From positions 3,206,495 to 3,270,494 of the forward strand of contig FN649750.1 in assembly GCA_000310025.1 (NCBI GenBank): DNA of 64,000 bases, given 5' to 3'. Source of the stretch: Ectocarpus siliculosus (Eukaryota; Sar; Phaeophyceae; Ectocarpales; Ectocarpaceae). Of the stretch, positions 12,859 through 24,455 are shown piece by piece. The position numbers and the translations under genes are program-made. Under the pieces are notes generated by a model, which was given only the letters and a program-made list of their open reading frames with translations, was not told where the DNA came from and did not search any database. Every line of letters begins with the position of its first letter. The first letter of the stretch is position 1.

Positions 12859-13055
12859 AATGGAGGTAGATGCTGCCGCGGAGAACGGTGCAAGCTCCTC
12901 TTCAGGAGGAAAGATGGACCATGGTACAGTAGAGGAGCAGGAAAAAGATGAAGACGAATGTGCGTTATTTGCGACCAGCATGCCTCGAGATGTCTGGGCG
13001 AACCCATCTTTGGCAGCCTTGGCGGCGATGATCGATGAGGACGCGGAGGAGAAAG
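12859..13055 (+). CDS. TTC4/Cns1-like N-terminal exon (orphan, partial)
   Basis: The exon starts with ATG at 12859 and ends at a donor, GAGAAAG|GTGAGAG. The product is acidic. After about 45 residues it carries CALFATSMPRDVWANPSLAA, then LAAMIDEDAEEK. The TTC4/Cns1 family (Hsp90-binding TPR co-chaperones) has just this kind of N-terminal segment: a PLFM-S-P motif, an N-P-x-L-x-x-L-Q stretch, then an acidic helix entering the TPR domain. Read through the donor, the frame gives NAFDKSG, which resembles the first TPR helix (GN-AFK-G), then stops at 13159. I found no downstream TPR exons on this strand. It is therefore either the first exon of a gene whose later exons I missed, or a truncated gene copy. 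The identification rests on a short motif. Confidence 0.35.
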
Positions 13056-15907
13056 GTGAGAGTGGCGAGGCGGGAAAAAATATGTCCGTCAACGCTTTTG
13101 ACAAATCCGGATTGGTTTCGGTAGAGAACAGGCCAGATGTTGAGGGTACTGTGCGTCTATGAAAAGCTCTCCAAGATAGCTAATCTGAAAGCATCCTTTC
13201 GTCACAGTAGTATTGTGCGTCTACGAGAAGCTCTTCAACAGCTATTTTGAAAGCATCCCTTGATCACAATAGTGATTGCGGCGGGAACTGAGTGTGTTCG
13301 CTGGCGCTTGCCCAAGCTCAGCAGCGATCGGGGCGGGAATTGAGTCTGTTCGCTGGCGCTTGCCCAAGTTCCCGTGATACCGCTTAATCGTTTCGAGTCG
13401 GAAACCTATGTACCGCATAGATAATTCTTGCAACTCGCACCGCACGGCTTTGGACCGAGTCAAGTCATGCGACAGATATCTCTTGGGCAGAGACGAGCAC
13501 CTTACGATGCATGTGCCAGCACGCGGCCTGCGCACTCACCTCTTCGGTGCTGCGCTTCCCCTGGCCTTGTTGTTTTAAGTCGCAAGAAAATGTTTGTGGG
13601 TTTTGTTTTTTTGTTTTGGGTATTTTTCATTTTCCTGGTTTTGGCAGGGCATATTGCCTTGAACGGACACCTATTACCATTCAAGTGTGGGCCCTTGCGT
13701 TCCACAGAAAAACAGGTTGATGGACAAGAACACAGCCGCAGCAACGACCACCAAGGTGCACCACGAGAGGGAGGCTCCAGCATCAGCGACGATGGCAACA
13801 AAGACGGACTAGCTCCACCGATTCAAGGCGCTCACTCCACAACCGCCAACCAAAACGGTGTCCGCGGTGGTACGGCCCCCACCTCGGGGTCGAGGCATCA
13901 GCGCCGAGAGGACACGAGGCGAAGGCGAACCGACCGGAGAGCATCCCCCTATGGCCCGGCTGCTGGTCGGCGAGAACAGGGAGAACATAAATCATCGGGG
14001 AGAAGTGGTATCAGGGATCGAGGGTCAGCGCCGACGACGGGGGAAACGCAGGTCTTGATGTCCTTGTGGGGGTTGTAGGTTGTAGGCTTCCATGACGACG
14101 GCGTTACGCACTTCGCCCTGAAACCTCTTGTGACTCTGGGAAACGTACAACCCAGTGAGGAACGGAGCATCGATGGCTTGATCTGAGATTTGGCTTAGCA
14201 GAGTCAAGATCCATTTGGCGGCTGTTGTGTATGCACTGCGAAGGGGGAAAGGAGAGGTCATGCACGTGACGGAATGGGGCAAGCTTTTTGGGGTCGTTCG
14301 CAGTGCCTTGATCAGAAAGTTTCCATCTCCAAGATTTGTATATGAAGATACCGCTGAGTTGCGATTACTCCTTACACGCAGGATGAGGTTCGTGCGTTCT
14401 CACGGTCGAGAGCAATCTAAAATCTGCTCCCGTACGATTGAATACGGTTGGTCGTGGCGTAGTTGGAGGCACATTATTCTAAGTCGCATGGTGGACTCAA
14501 GGATTGTTTCTATTGGGGGAGAGGGTTATGTATCTAAGAGAGCTTCGAAATGTCTGGCAAGAAAAATAGTTCCACTTACAGAGCCAAGTTCGGGCAAGCA
14601 CAGCAGAAAACGCGCCGAATACAGTATGTATTGCTTGAGACGGCCGTCCCGACACTAGGGAAGGGCCATATAGCCTGTGATTACGACAAAGAGAGAGGTG
14701 GCATTGGAAAACCAACACCAACATGGTCGGGAGACGCATCCAGCCCAGTTCTTGTCCCAAAAAATAAGAGTAGCTTCCGTTGCAAAACACAACCTCACGC
14801 CGATGTGCTACAGTAGTATGCCGTCAAAGAGCAAACGGTTCGCGCATTGTCCAGAACCGCTCAATCCAATCATGAGCGCAACAAGAATAGCAAGCACTCT
14901 GCTTTTTTTCCGGGTGCACGACGACCAAACCTCACCCTCAGACTCTCGTCGGCACGATGAGTGTTTTCAGGGGATGATAAAAACGATGCTGTATCTACTA
15001 CTGTACTTGGGGTGAAACTATAACGAGCATCAACTTTCATGGGGCCTGATCTATTCCTGACGCCAGGGAGGCAGTCATGCTGGCCGGGATAAACACATGT
15101 ACAACAAAATGTGCACCCCTTTTCGCGACGTGGTTCAGAGATACGAAGTAGAATTTTGTCTGGATGAGGCCTCCTGTTGATTTCCATTTCTCCTTTCCGG
15201 GTTCGTTCGTTGCTCGATGAATTTGTTTGTGATCTGCTATTTAGTTGGACCTGTACGGATGTTAGAAGGTACCTTGGGCAGAGACTGGAGCGGTTTTTCT
15301 GAAATGTATTCGGCGAAAACTCAACAATAACAAAGGGGCTCTCCATTTCGTCATGAACAGCACTTCGTGACAAAAAGAAACACAGGTACTTTCTGACGCT
15401 ATGAATTCATTGCTAATCTGTCTCAGACTCTTTTCTATGATAGAGATGGATTCGTTGTGTCATATTAAGAAAAATAAAAAAAAGAAACACAGCTCAGCGA
15501 CGGATCCTGCACTGAACTCTACTGGGTAGGTCGGCAAAAATAACGTGATGGGAGAACCTTTCTGATATGTCGTGCGCTTGCAAATTCGCCCGCCTCTACA
15601 CCTACTACCTGGAAAACTGTCTCCCGATATCTAGACTCACAGGGTGTCGCGATGCATTAGACTTGATATTATAATAGAGTGGATGCACGTGGGGTAGTTT
15701 TCTTTTTTCGGCGCGGAACAAGGAAACCCTCTTGCCTTCATCAAGGCGTAAACCTCGGACAAAGTGGAGTACTGTCGTCTCATATGGTGGTGGCCGTTGC
15801 AGAACCCAGTTGTTCCAAGTAGAAACTGCGGGGTCTGTGGCTTCGGGGTTATTTAGAGCGGTCGGATACAGCTGTTTGCAGAAGTCGTAGTGATAGTGTA
15901 GACTGTG
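13056..15907. other. Stretch with no gene assigned
   Basis: Apart from the tandem repeats, this stretch has a 216-codon plus-strand frame (13428-14078) rich in Arg, Gly, Ser and Gln, and a 167-codon minus-strand frame (14870-15373). Neither resembles a known family nor joins other exons by plausible splice sites. The 13.7-14.05 kb part is open in several frames at once, which argues for composition rather than coding. Confidence 0.45.
13149..13360. repeat. Two adjacent two-unit tandem duplications
   Basis: The first pair has ~63-bp units, each opening with TGTGCGTCTA and containing GAAAGCATCC; they run from about 13150 to 13275. The second pair has units of about 52-60 bp sharing GTTCGCTGGCGCTTGCCCAA, at about 13276-13370. 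The units differ at several positions, so they are not recent assembly artefacts. They start at the point where the open frame of the TTC4-like exon ends. Confidence 0.75.
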
Positions 15908-17068
15908 CTACATTATATATTCCGAACCCTCTGTTCTCGTCCACATGGCTTGCTCGAAAACCGGTGGGGAGAAATATTGTACAGCACCTGCCCCCGCTAT
16001 CATGTAGTAAGAAACGGCTACACTGACAGCAAGTCCCTCCTTCAGAGCCTCGACGAATGAGGACAGAAGACTTTTGCGAAGGGTGCATTTACCAGAGATC
16101 ATGTTATATATATATACTTACATATACTTACAGGATGGTCGTCGTGACGTGATACATTTCTTGTTATTAGTATGGAAAAAAATTAAAAAAAGATGGCTCG
16201 ATTTTTGAATTTCTACAGCAGTATGGACCAGACGCCGACTTTACATGGAAGTCGTACGAGTGTCGATTTAGTTGTGCTGTCACAGCATCTTCCACGCACT
16301 TCTGCCAGTGCTGATTTGTTGATTGGAGTCTTGTAGGTCGAGATACAGCAGTGGGATTCTCGGGTTGTGGAGGCAAAAGTGAACGACCGCGGCAATCGAC
16401 AAAATCGCCTTCAATCTCGTGTGGCATGCCTGTTGGACCTAAGTGAGAAGCATCGATGGGCCGGCCGCCCCGTAGAGACTAAATCGTTTTCACATGTGAG
16501 TCCACTTTCAACAGGGGGTGGGGTGGGGTTGAGAGTACGACGCTATCGTACTACTTATCGAGGTGTGGGGTTTCAGCTTTCTACTCCTTCATGAATCTGG
16601 ATGGTCGACATATTTGGTTGATCGCTAAGTAGGGATGCATCCCCAAGTTCTCCCGCCGTTGGTGCCGAGAGATGCAGAAACTCAACCTCAGAGAATCCCA
16701 CATGCGTCGTAGACATTTAGAGATGGTTGATGCATAGCGAACTATTAGCTGTGCGTGCGGGAGACGGGTAAGACTTGTCCGGTCTCCGCACTCACTCATA
16801 ACACCCGGACCGTCGGCGTAGTTCACCACAGTGGTCACTTCGGAGGCCACGACAAGGGAGCCGATCCCGAACACCACCAAAACCCGGCTCTTCGGATGGT
16901 TCCGAGTATAGATGTGGCGGAGATAGAAAGGTGGTTCTTGTTGAGGCCCGTTTCCTCTCGATTCCGGATGGGAGATACGCAGGAGGAATATCTCCACGAG
17001 AGCCATCAAGATTGTCCCCCAAGCGACGACGAGTGTGGGCCCCAGCAAAATCGAAAAGAAGCTGCCAC
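15908..17068 (-). CDS. Exons of an unidentified multi-pass membrane protein
   Basis: The best exon is 17068-16796 (minus): acceptor CGCACACACAG|GT and donor GTTATGA|GTGAGT, 273 bp. It reads FFSILLGPTLVVAWGTILMA, a loop rich in Pro, Gln and His, then SRVLVVFGIGSLVVASEVTT and NYADGPGVM, i.e. two likely membrane segments. Codon third positions are GC-rich as in the other genes here. A second candidate, about 16080-15908, reads SLLSSFVEALKEGLAVSVAV and SYYMIAGAGAVQYFSPP and ends in a TAG stop. I could not join the two in phase, so a middle exon is probably missing. A possible upstream exon (PIDNMMFARSRPGWSDRHKP, about 17463-17392) also does not join in phase. I do not recognise the family. The span given covers only the supported exons. 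Confidence 0.4.
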
Positions 17069-19203
17069 CTGTGTGTGCGGTTGGAGTTCGTGAGGCAAAA
17101 AATACAGACAGCGGCAGTGTTGAGGACATCCTAGTCTTTCGCCACTAGATGTTTGAGCCTATCTACCGTACCTAAGACTGTTGCCAGGATTTTTCTGTAT
17201 CACCGACACGCAGCTCTTCCACTGCTCATGATAAATAGTAAGGATGTGTGCTTCGTTTCTTGCGATATGTATGCATAGCCATTTAGTGAATATTGTCAAG
17301 AACTCGAGAGGTTCGTCTGAAATTTAGGTGGGGCAGCCATGTGGCTCTGGCGTTTTTGCATAGCCAAACGCGAGGTGTCTTTACATATTCTGGACCGGGT
17401 TTGTGCCTATCGCTCCACCCAGGTCGACTGCGTGCAAACATCATGTTATCGATAGGCTGCAAGAACGCGACATTTTGGAGGTTGGTGGTTTCTTGATGCT
17501 GGAGAAACCTTCACCAGGTAGATATCTCTCGCGCGCACAAGCGTTTGTCTATTTTCTCCACACCGTTTAGTTCGTGACGTGACACTTATAGAGAGCACAC
17601 AGTGTGTACACGTGTCCGCTTCTCATCATCGACGGCGCGGCAAGCAGCTATCGTTGACACTTCGACTGATTTGAAGGTACTCCCGATGAACCAGTGGTCA
17701 TCTGCAGCAGCGATCACACTCAATACCCAAGCGAAGCGACCCTCCGTGTGTTCGAGGGGGCAGGGTAAGGCAGGAGACTGTTCGATTTCATGTACTCAGC
17801 GGGTGGGGTCGTTTCACTTGTCGGATTATTGCCGTTGTGCTGCTATCAGTTTAGCGTTTCTCCGTTCCATGATGTGTTTGCATGTGTACTTCAGAAACAT
17901 GCCACCCTTCACCCCGGCTGTTGTCACTATCAGTCAGGAGTGCCTTGCATCGCGCGGGCCCGTGGGCTGCAATGGACAATTTTTCAGCGCTCTTGAAAGA
18001 GTGAGAGGCACACAAAAGATGCTGCGGGGCTCGATAACTTCGACCAGACCCGAGCCGTGTCACACAAGACGGAGCGGCTCAACGGCGATCGAAGACATGT
18101 TCTGCCAACAAGGACCAAAAAGACCACATGGAGGAACCTCAGTCATATCACATGTGCTACATTCAAGTCTTGAGATGGCGACCAGACTCATTTTCCCTCT
18201 TCGTCAGCAGTGTACTGTACCAAGACGTTCCCCATGTACCAACGCCGACTTTCGCGCTTTTGGCCGCTGGGAGGGAAAAACACACATGTACAAGGAGGCA
18301 GTATCAGCAGCAGCGGCGGCGGCGGCGACCCAAGTGTTCGCTCGAGGATGTTTCTCTCCTGTCTCTCATCTTCATCGTTATTTTGAGACCCATTCTCACG
18401 GACACCTACGGAATCATTGCTGCATGTACGCATAAAGCTGCTTGGCTGGCCAAACGAAAACGAAAGCTGCCCCTGAAACACTCACTACAATTGTCACCAC
18501 CAACGGACGCCTGGAAACTTCCTCGCCTTCGGAGGAAGTGGGGTGGACCTGGGATTCCTGAACATCAAGCGCACACAGACATTGTGGGCCGAAATACGAT
18601 CAACGTGATGGGATTTAAACGGCAAGTTTGCCACCGACGTCCATTTTCTTCCGAAACATTCTCGAAGAGGATCCAAGATGTACCTGCAACGTAAAAAATA
18701 GTAGCATCACGAAACAAGAGGGTTGGAGTTGCGTCTGGGTTGCTTTCGTGTGGGTTTCTTTTCTTAAGTGGGTCCCTATCCGAATGTTGTGGCAAGCCAT
18801 GTCGATCAATCGTCTGCTCTGTAGAGTCAAGCAGCCGATCTTCTGAAGCGGACGTGTGGACATACCAGCGGCTCGTGTCGCGACAACGAACAGTTCAACG
18901 CGTGCACACCCGGCTGTCGTACTCAATGGTAATCGGTGATGTCCACTTCCGAATAAGATTGTCACAGGCGCGTATACCTTACCACGTCTCCTGTGCACGC
19001 TCAAACCTATGTATCACTATCCACTATATACTGAGCTCACACCAATCGGTTGTGCTTTGGTCCATCGGTGTTGATTGGGGTAGGTTTTGTAGGGCTAGGA
19101 AATTGGGAAAACGGACCGCAAAAACGCCCACGAAAAGACAGACGCAAAAAGATTGTTGTGAACCGTCTACAAACGAAAACTCCGCGCGGCAAGAAGACAG
19201 TAA

Positions 19204-19220
19204 CCCCCCCCCCCCCCCCC
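19204..19220. repeat. Poly-C tract, 17 bases
   Basis: An uninterrupted run of cytosines in non-coding DNA. The length may be unreliable because homopolymers are prone to sequencing error. Confidence 0.9.
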
Positions 19221-20074
19221 ACCCCGGATCAATTGGGGTTCAAGGGACGTGAGAATTGAAGGATAGAGACATCGTAAGCGAAATACGGAAATATCCGGTG
19301 GATAGGGAAGGCAACAAGAAAGGGCTTAGATCCGATGAAAAGGGAGGAGGGGGAGTCGGATTCCTAATCAAGGAACACTTGTCTGACGTGGTGGAAGTAG
19401 TGGTTGAAGATACCTCGAGAGCGGGGTGAGAATGTTTTGGGTCTAGTGTACGTACTACCGTCTTCGAAGAAAGTCGCAAGCAAAGCGCAGGAGGACTTTG
19501 GATAAATTGGGGAAGATGCCCAGAGGTTCAGAAGGAAAAGGGAAAAGTTGCCATAGTGGCCGATATGTTGTTCGAAAGCGGAGGTGGCAACACCTGAGTG
19601 AATGGATGTAATGTTCGATCTCATCAATGCATGCATTCCCTCCTCATGAATTTCCCACCCCCGTCTTCCGTCCGCCTTACGTTTGGTGATCGGGCACTGA
19701 CCTTTCCACGAAAATTCCTTTCTGTTTCTACGCAACGGACGGACGCGTGGACCTCACATCGTCTAAGACTTACCCTTTCGTATCGATGTCATAATCGCCT
19801 CTACTTCCTCTGCCTATCAAAGCGCTGCACCGGCCCCACGCATGCTGGCCGCCCGCCCCCCCCGGGGGCGGGGCGCAAGTCGTTGCCCTACATAGTTACT
19901 ACAGGACTGCTTTTTGCTGTACATCTGGACATACATGTCGATTTGTGCACACAGTACTACAGCAGACTGCGCTTCAATATTATTGTACTGTAGTACTGTA
20001 GACATCTTTGGCGAAATGAGTCTGTAGCCATGACTTTTCGACTGCTTTACTTCTCGGCCTCGTTACAATATCAC

Positions 20075-20141
20075 CTCTCGACTCTCGATCTCTCGATCTC
20101 TCGATCTCTCGATTCTCGATCGCTCCGCTCTCCGCTCTCCG
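20075..20141. repeat. Short tandem repeat of TCTCGATC type
   Basis: About five imperfect copies of an 8-base CTCGATCT unit are followed by CGCTCCGCTCTCCG units. The tract is about 240 bases upstream of the possible first exon at 20379. Confidence 0.8.
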
Positions 20142-20378
20142 TAGATCGGTCGTGCGATTACGCCGCATCTGGGTGTTAACCCGCCGCGCATCTCCGGAGA
20201 GAAGGCTCTGCTAACCCTAACGCTGTTCAGTGCAGCAGGAAGGTGCCTTGTTCAGTGCAGCGGGAAGGAGCTTTGTGTGCGGGTTGTGCTGAGAGATTTT
20301 GTGTTTATTGTTGCCATCGGCTGTGCTGTGGGGGAGCGGAGTTGAAACTTGAAGTTTGAGAGAGAAGAAGGAGAAGCA

Positions 20379-23194
20379 ATGCCGCGGTTGGACCACAGGA
20401 AGCTGGAAAGATTGGTCTCTCCCGGGGGAGTCTCGTGTTTACAAGGGAATGGAGAGGACGTGGCGCTTCGACGGAGAAGGGTAGCTGGTGCTGTTTCCCT
20501 TCAAATGGTGAGGATAGACAAGAGAGAGTTGAAAATCACATGGCAGACCACAAAACCATGGTGAACCCGGGGACTACGCTATAGCGTTGTGCCAGATTGC
20601 CTGTCTTCCTCTCTTCCCGAAGAGTTGACGGGATGAGCACGAGGGTGGTTTCGGTTCTCCCAAGTTCTCCCCAAATCCACAACACGAGTCGGGGCCGAAA
20701 AATCGAAAGACGGCCTTCCGGCGGTCAACTTTTCTGTACTGCTGTATTGCTGTAGTGGGTTTCATGCAAGAGCGGTAGACTACACTAAGTGCCTCGACAC
20801 TAGACACGCCTACGTGTGTTGTTGCGGGATCGAATGTCCGAGGCCCGCCAGGGTCGTCACTGCTGTATGTCGACGCCCCGAGCCCCAATCCCCCGCACTG
20901 TGGGTCGTCCATGGCAGCTACAGTAGTGGTATGTCCTACTGCTGTAGTCAGCCTACACCCGTTCAGCAGCGTCTCCTCTCCGGAGATAAAGAGTCTATGA
21001 TGCCGGGTGCAGCAGAAGAACACGAATGGTGTGGACCCAGATGCCCACACATGTCAGGACCGCAGCAGTAGCAGCGTCCGGAAGAACAGACCCAAGACGC
21101 ACGTCGCTAATCCACGATGTCCTCTGCAGATGAGTGTTTGCAGGTTGGGACGTCGACAACGGCAACCAGCCTGTTTGATCACCGCCCGCATCTGCTGTTT
21201 GTCTTGAATTTTGACTTGTGGAAAATTGTCTTGGTTTCAGAGGAGGCCTGTGGGGGTAGACCGCTGCTGGTGGAGACAAGTCACAACCGCTTCTTCGCGC
21301 ACAACCCAATGGACTTTTCATGCCCAACTCCTTCCAACTGGTCTTGCGTATCTCGTCCGCGATAACTGGATGCTGTTTCGGTCGTTTCGAATTCAGAAAT
21401 CAGTAAAAACCCAGAGCGGCTATTCTCTCTGTTGGCCGTGCGCTCGGAGGATGCCGCAGTAAGAGGAACGGACTGTTTGTTACCCAGATACGCTGACTAT
21501 TCCTTCCATGCTTCCCGGTGCGTGTGTGTGCTTAACGATAGATATACGCGGCTTTCACGCTGGGTTTCGCGTTGTACGAGATATCGACTGGCGGTAGCCT
21601 CGTGCACATGCGCCCGCCTGCAGAATGTGAGCCAGCCTCTGACTACGATTCGGTGGTACAGCTTTGAGGTCAGCGGGAACTCGCGCACCGCTGCTATCTG
21701 CGGGTGTCTAGAGCACAAGTTTTGTCTTGGTTATCGCCCGTGCTTGTATTCGCTATCTCTGGTCTTGGCCGGCATGGAATCCTGCTCATATGTAAACTCA
21801 GAAGAACCCTTTCGGGACGACCTTTTGGCACCCAAGCGCAGGCCTCGAATTATGCTCGCAGGGAATAGAGTATCGGCCTACATACTGGTGGTGGGCTCTG
21901 CTGCACGGGAGTTGGCTGGTTCCTTCATGGGGCCAGTCGTAGCGGAGGGGAACCCCCTTGTCTTCTTGTGCACCGGTATAGGTATATTGCTTAACCGACG
22001 TCACTATAATACTGTAGTCAGCCTGTTGTCGTAGAAAATGCCGCGCAAGTACTATTTTGTAATAGGATGATCCCAACCCGGGGGCAGCCGGGCGTCGCAT
22101 GTGTCGGATAGGGTAAATGGCTGCTTGGCGTGAATGCACCGAACAGCCCGTTGTTGCTGCATTATCTCGTCGTGTTGTAAGGAAAGTGAGACACGCCCCT
22201 CTCGCCGGGGTGATCCTGAAAGCCAACACACGTTTCCCCAGTATTCCACCGCTAAACATCTCCGTAGATGTATGAATATCTCCGTAGATGCATGGAATCC
22301 CCGCCGGTTTTGCATTGCTATAATGCCCCATCAAGCGTCGTGTATTGATGTTGTTCCCTGTCCTCCTGCTTGAGTGTGTACATCTTGTGCTTCCACCGCA
22401 CAAACTTATCGTCCACATATGTACCACGGTCGCTGCGGTGGGTCTGGGCCGCTTATTCCATTTGCCTTGCTCTCTTGTCCACACTTTAGCTGAGCTTGGT
22501 GCTCACATGGATTGGACGCACACTCAACGGCCCGACAACCTTGAGATATCTGTATATCTGCAATTATGACAAATTGTGGTGCTCGACTAAATAGTGCAGG
22601 TTGGCCCTCGAGCCCACCGAGCCTGTGGTTGTGTGCGTTTTTTACCCCACATCACCGATTCTGCTGTGCTGTGCCATTTCGTCGGTAATTCTCCGCAGTG
22701 TTTAAGGTGGTGGCGTACAGCGTGTCGTGCCTGCTCGTCTACCGCAGCGTATCATTGGTGAGGGTGAACTACTCGCGATAGGAGCTCAATCACTCCATTA
22801 CAGCCAACTATGTTCGTATGGCTGTAGGTGGACAGATCTGTGTATCGTACTTGAGCTGATGTGATACAGGTAGATGGGTCGAAATCATCCCAAGATCATC
22901 TCGCGTAGCCTCATCATTTGTCTGATGCTGTACATGATGTAGAGCATGTCTTCACGCACACGCACAATCTCCGTGGTTACGTTTTGGTATGCTGCCTAAC
23001 ACTCGCGTTCCCGCCTCCCTTTCTGATGCTCGCATCGACAGTATTTGAGACTTATGCTGATCTGGACAATTACGACGGCCTTCAGCGGGGTGTTCCAATC
23101 GCTTCTGTGGTTGGAAAACTCTAGTGGCTCTGCGACAGAGAGACGGTTGGTCTGGACGATGCTAGTGCTCAGCATCGCAGGAATGGCTGGCAAT
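20379..23194 (+). CDS. Possible membrane-protein gene, two exons seen
   Basis: A candidate first exon, 20379-20507, starts MPRLDHRKLERLVSPGG after a purine-rich leader and ends at ATG|GTGAGG in phase 0. A well-bounded exon at 23042-23194 (acceptor CGCATCGACAG, donor GGCAAT|GTAAGT, also phase 0) reads YLRLMLIWTITTAFSGVFQS, then SGSATERRLVWTMLVLSIAG, i.e. two hydrophobic segments separated by a charged loop. Its pattern (W-T-I, aliphatic run, charged loop with S-x-R, second aliphatic run) resembles the membrane exon at 16796-17068, which may be a relative. Linking the two exons is a guess based on phase. A further open stretch at about 23900-24279 could hold the end. Family not recognised. Confidence 0.3.
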
Positions 23195-24455
23195 GTAAGT
23201 CCGTATGCCCACAGGGTATTCCACTGCAACAACGGCCTTGTGATCCCACTGTGTAACGGTCGCGCGGTCTATTTTGCAAATATTTTGTTGTTTGCCAAGG
23301 TATTTGCTTTGACGGCTTCTCTCGTCTTGGTGGAGATTTCCTCAGCCGTCTGTACGTTTCTTCGTCATGGCATGATTTGCCAAGCTTTCACAGGACCGAT
23401 GTCCATTACCTTTGTACTTCCTCGTTATCACCTGCTCGATTCACTAGCACAAATTCTCGGGAAAGTTGTTGTTGTTGTTGTTGTTTTGTTGTCTCCACAA
23501 TGATAAGCGTTCCGATCTCTCTACCCAGTAACTTCTTCTGTCCGTACTAGTCTAACACTTGACGCGGTCGATTCCCGTGGTCACAGGCTAACTTACCCAA
23601 AAGGTTTACCAACATAAGATGGACCCGAAGAGTCCGCAAGTCCCTAGAAATCAACGACAGACATTCTAGATCCCTCCGCTCGCCTCTACACGCTATGCGA
23701 GGCAACCATAGACTGGAAAAAGAAAAGAAGAAGAAAAAAGAAAAATATGAAGAAAGACAGCAGAGGGAGACAAAGAGGGACAAAGAGAAAGACACGCCAG
23801 AACCACTATCGTAGCGATAACCAAACAAACAACTCAACGCAACACAAAATGAAACGAGCCACTCAAAGTGGAGTTGCTTTTTTGTGCCATACAGGAGTTC
23901 TGCCTGGCACACGTTTGTTCCAGGTCCTCTCCTCCATGACGGGATTACTACAACCTGGTCGTTCGATGAGCAGCCGCCTACAATCCATTTCGCAAACTCC
24001 GGACCCTTATTTCCTCCTGTGTGTCTGCGGCGTGTACCTGCCGTTGCTCCGTTGCATATTGGGCTGCCGGTGCTTGCAGATTATCGGAGCCGTGACAGTG
24101 TTTCCGTCCGTGGGGGGGTCATCGGGGAAGGCCAGACGTCGCCGCTACAAATCGTCACTCAAAGAGACCTGATCAGGATCCGCGCTTGGATGTACAGCGC
24201 GCAATCTACACTCGGCTCTCAACAAGTGCAGCATAGTTCGGCAGCTGGAATATTTAGCTGTACGACATTTACATTTTGAAGAGCAGGCGGCATCATGAAC
24301 ACTTTTTGCTTTCGGCGAGGTGGATGTTTCCACTTGATTGATAGGCTCGTTGCAACTGCTGTCGTGACCAGCAAGAAGAAATCATCGTTCTGTGCTAAGG
24401 TGAGGCCAACTTGACGGCAAGGATATCACAATATCGCTTCTTGTGTGACCTTGGC

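Larger units (their letters stand above)
17069..20378. other. Mostly non-coding, with one long orphan open frame
   Basis: The longest open frame in the window lies here: about 280 codons without a stop, 17590-18435 plus strand. Its product has no recognisable domain, many Cys and Arg residues and an Ala run from GCG/GCA triplets. It has no clear start and no neighbouring exons, so I do not call it a gene. Also present: a run of 17 C at 19204-19220 and CTCGATCT tandem repeats at 20075-20141. Confidence 0.4.

Noticed and set aside
13428-14078. 216-codon plus-strand frame rich in Arg, Gly and Ser
   Set aside because: All three plus frames are open in much of this segment, the product is low-complexity, and no splice partners or family motif are seen.
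21432-22484. Overlapping long frames on both strands (200 and 228 codons)
   Set aside because: Each is the antisense of the other in part, neither has a coherent domain, and short TACTGTAG-type motifs typical of non-coding DNA here lie inside.
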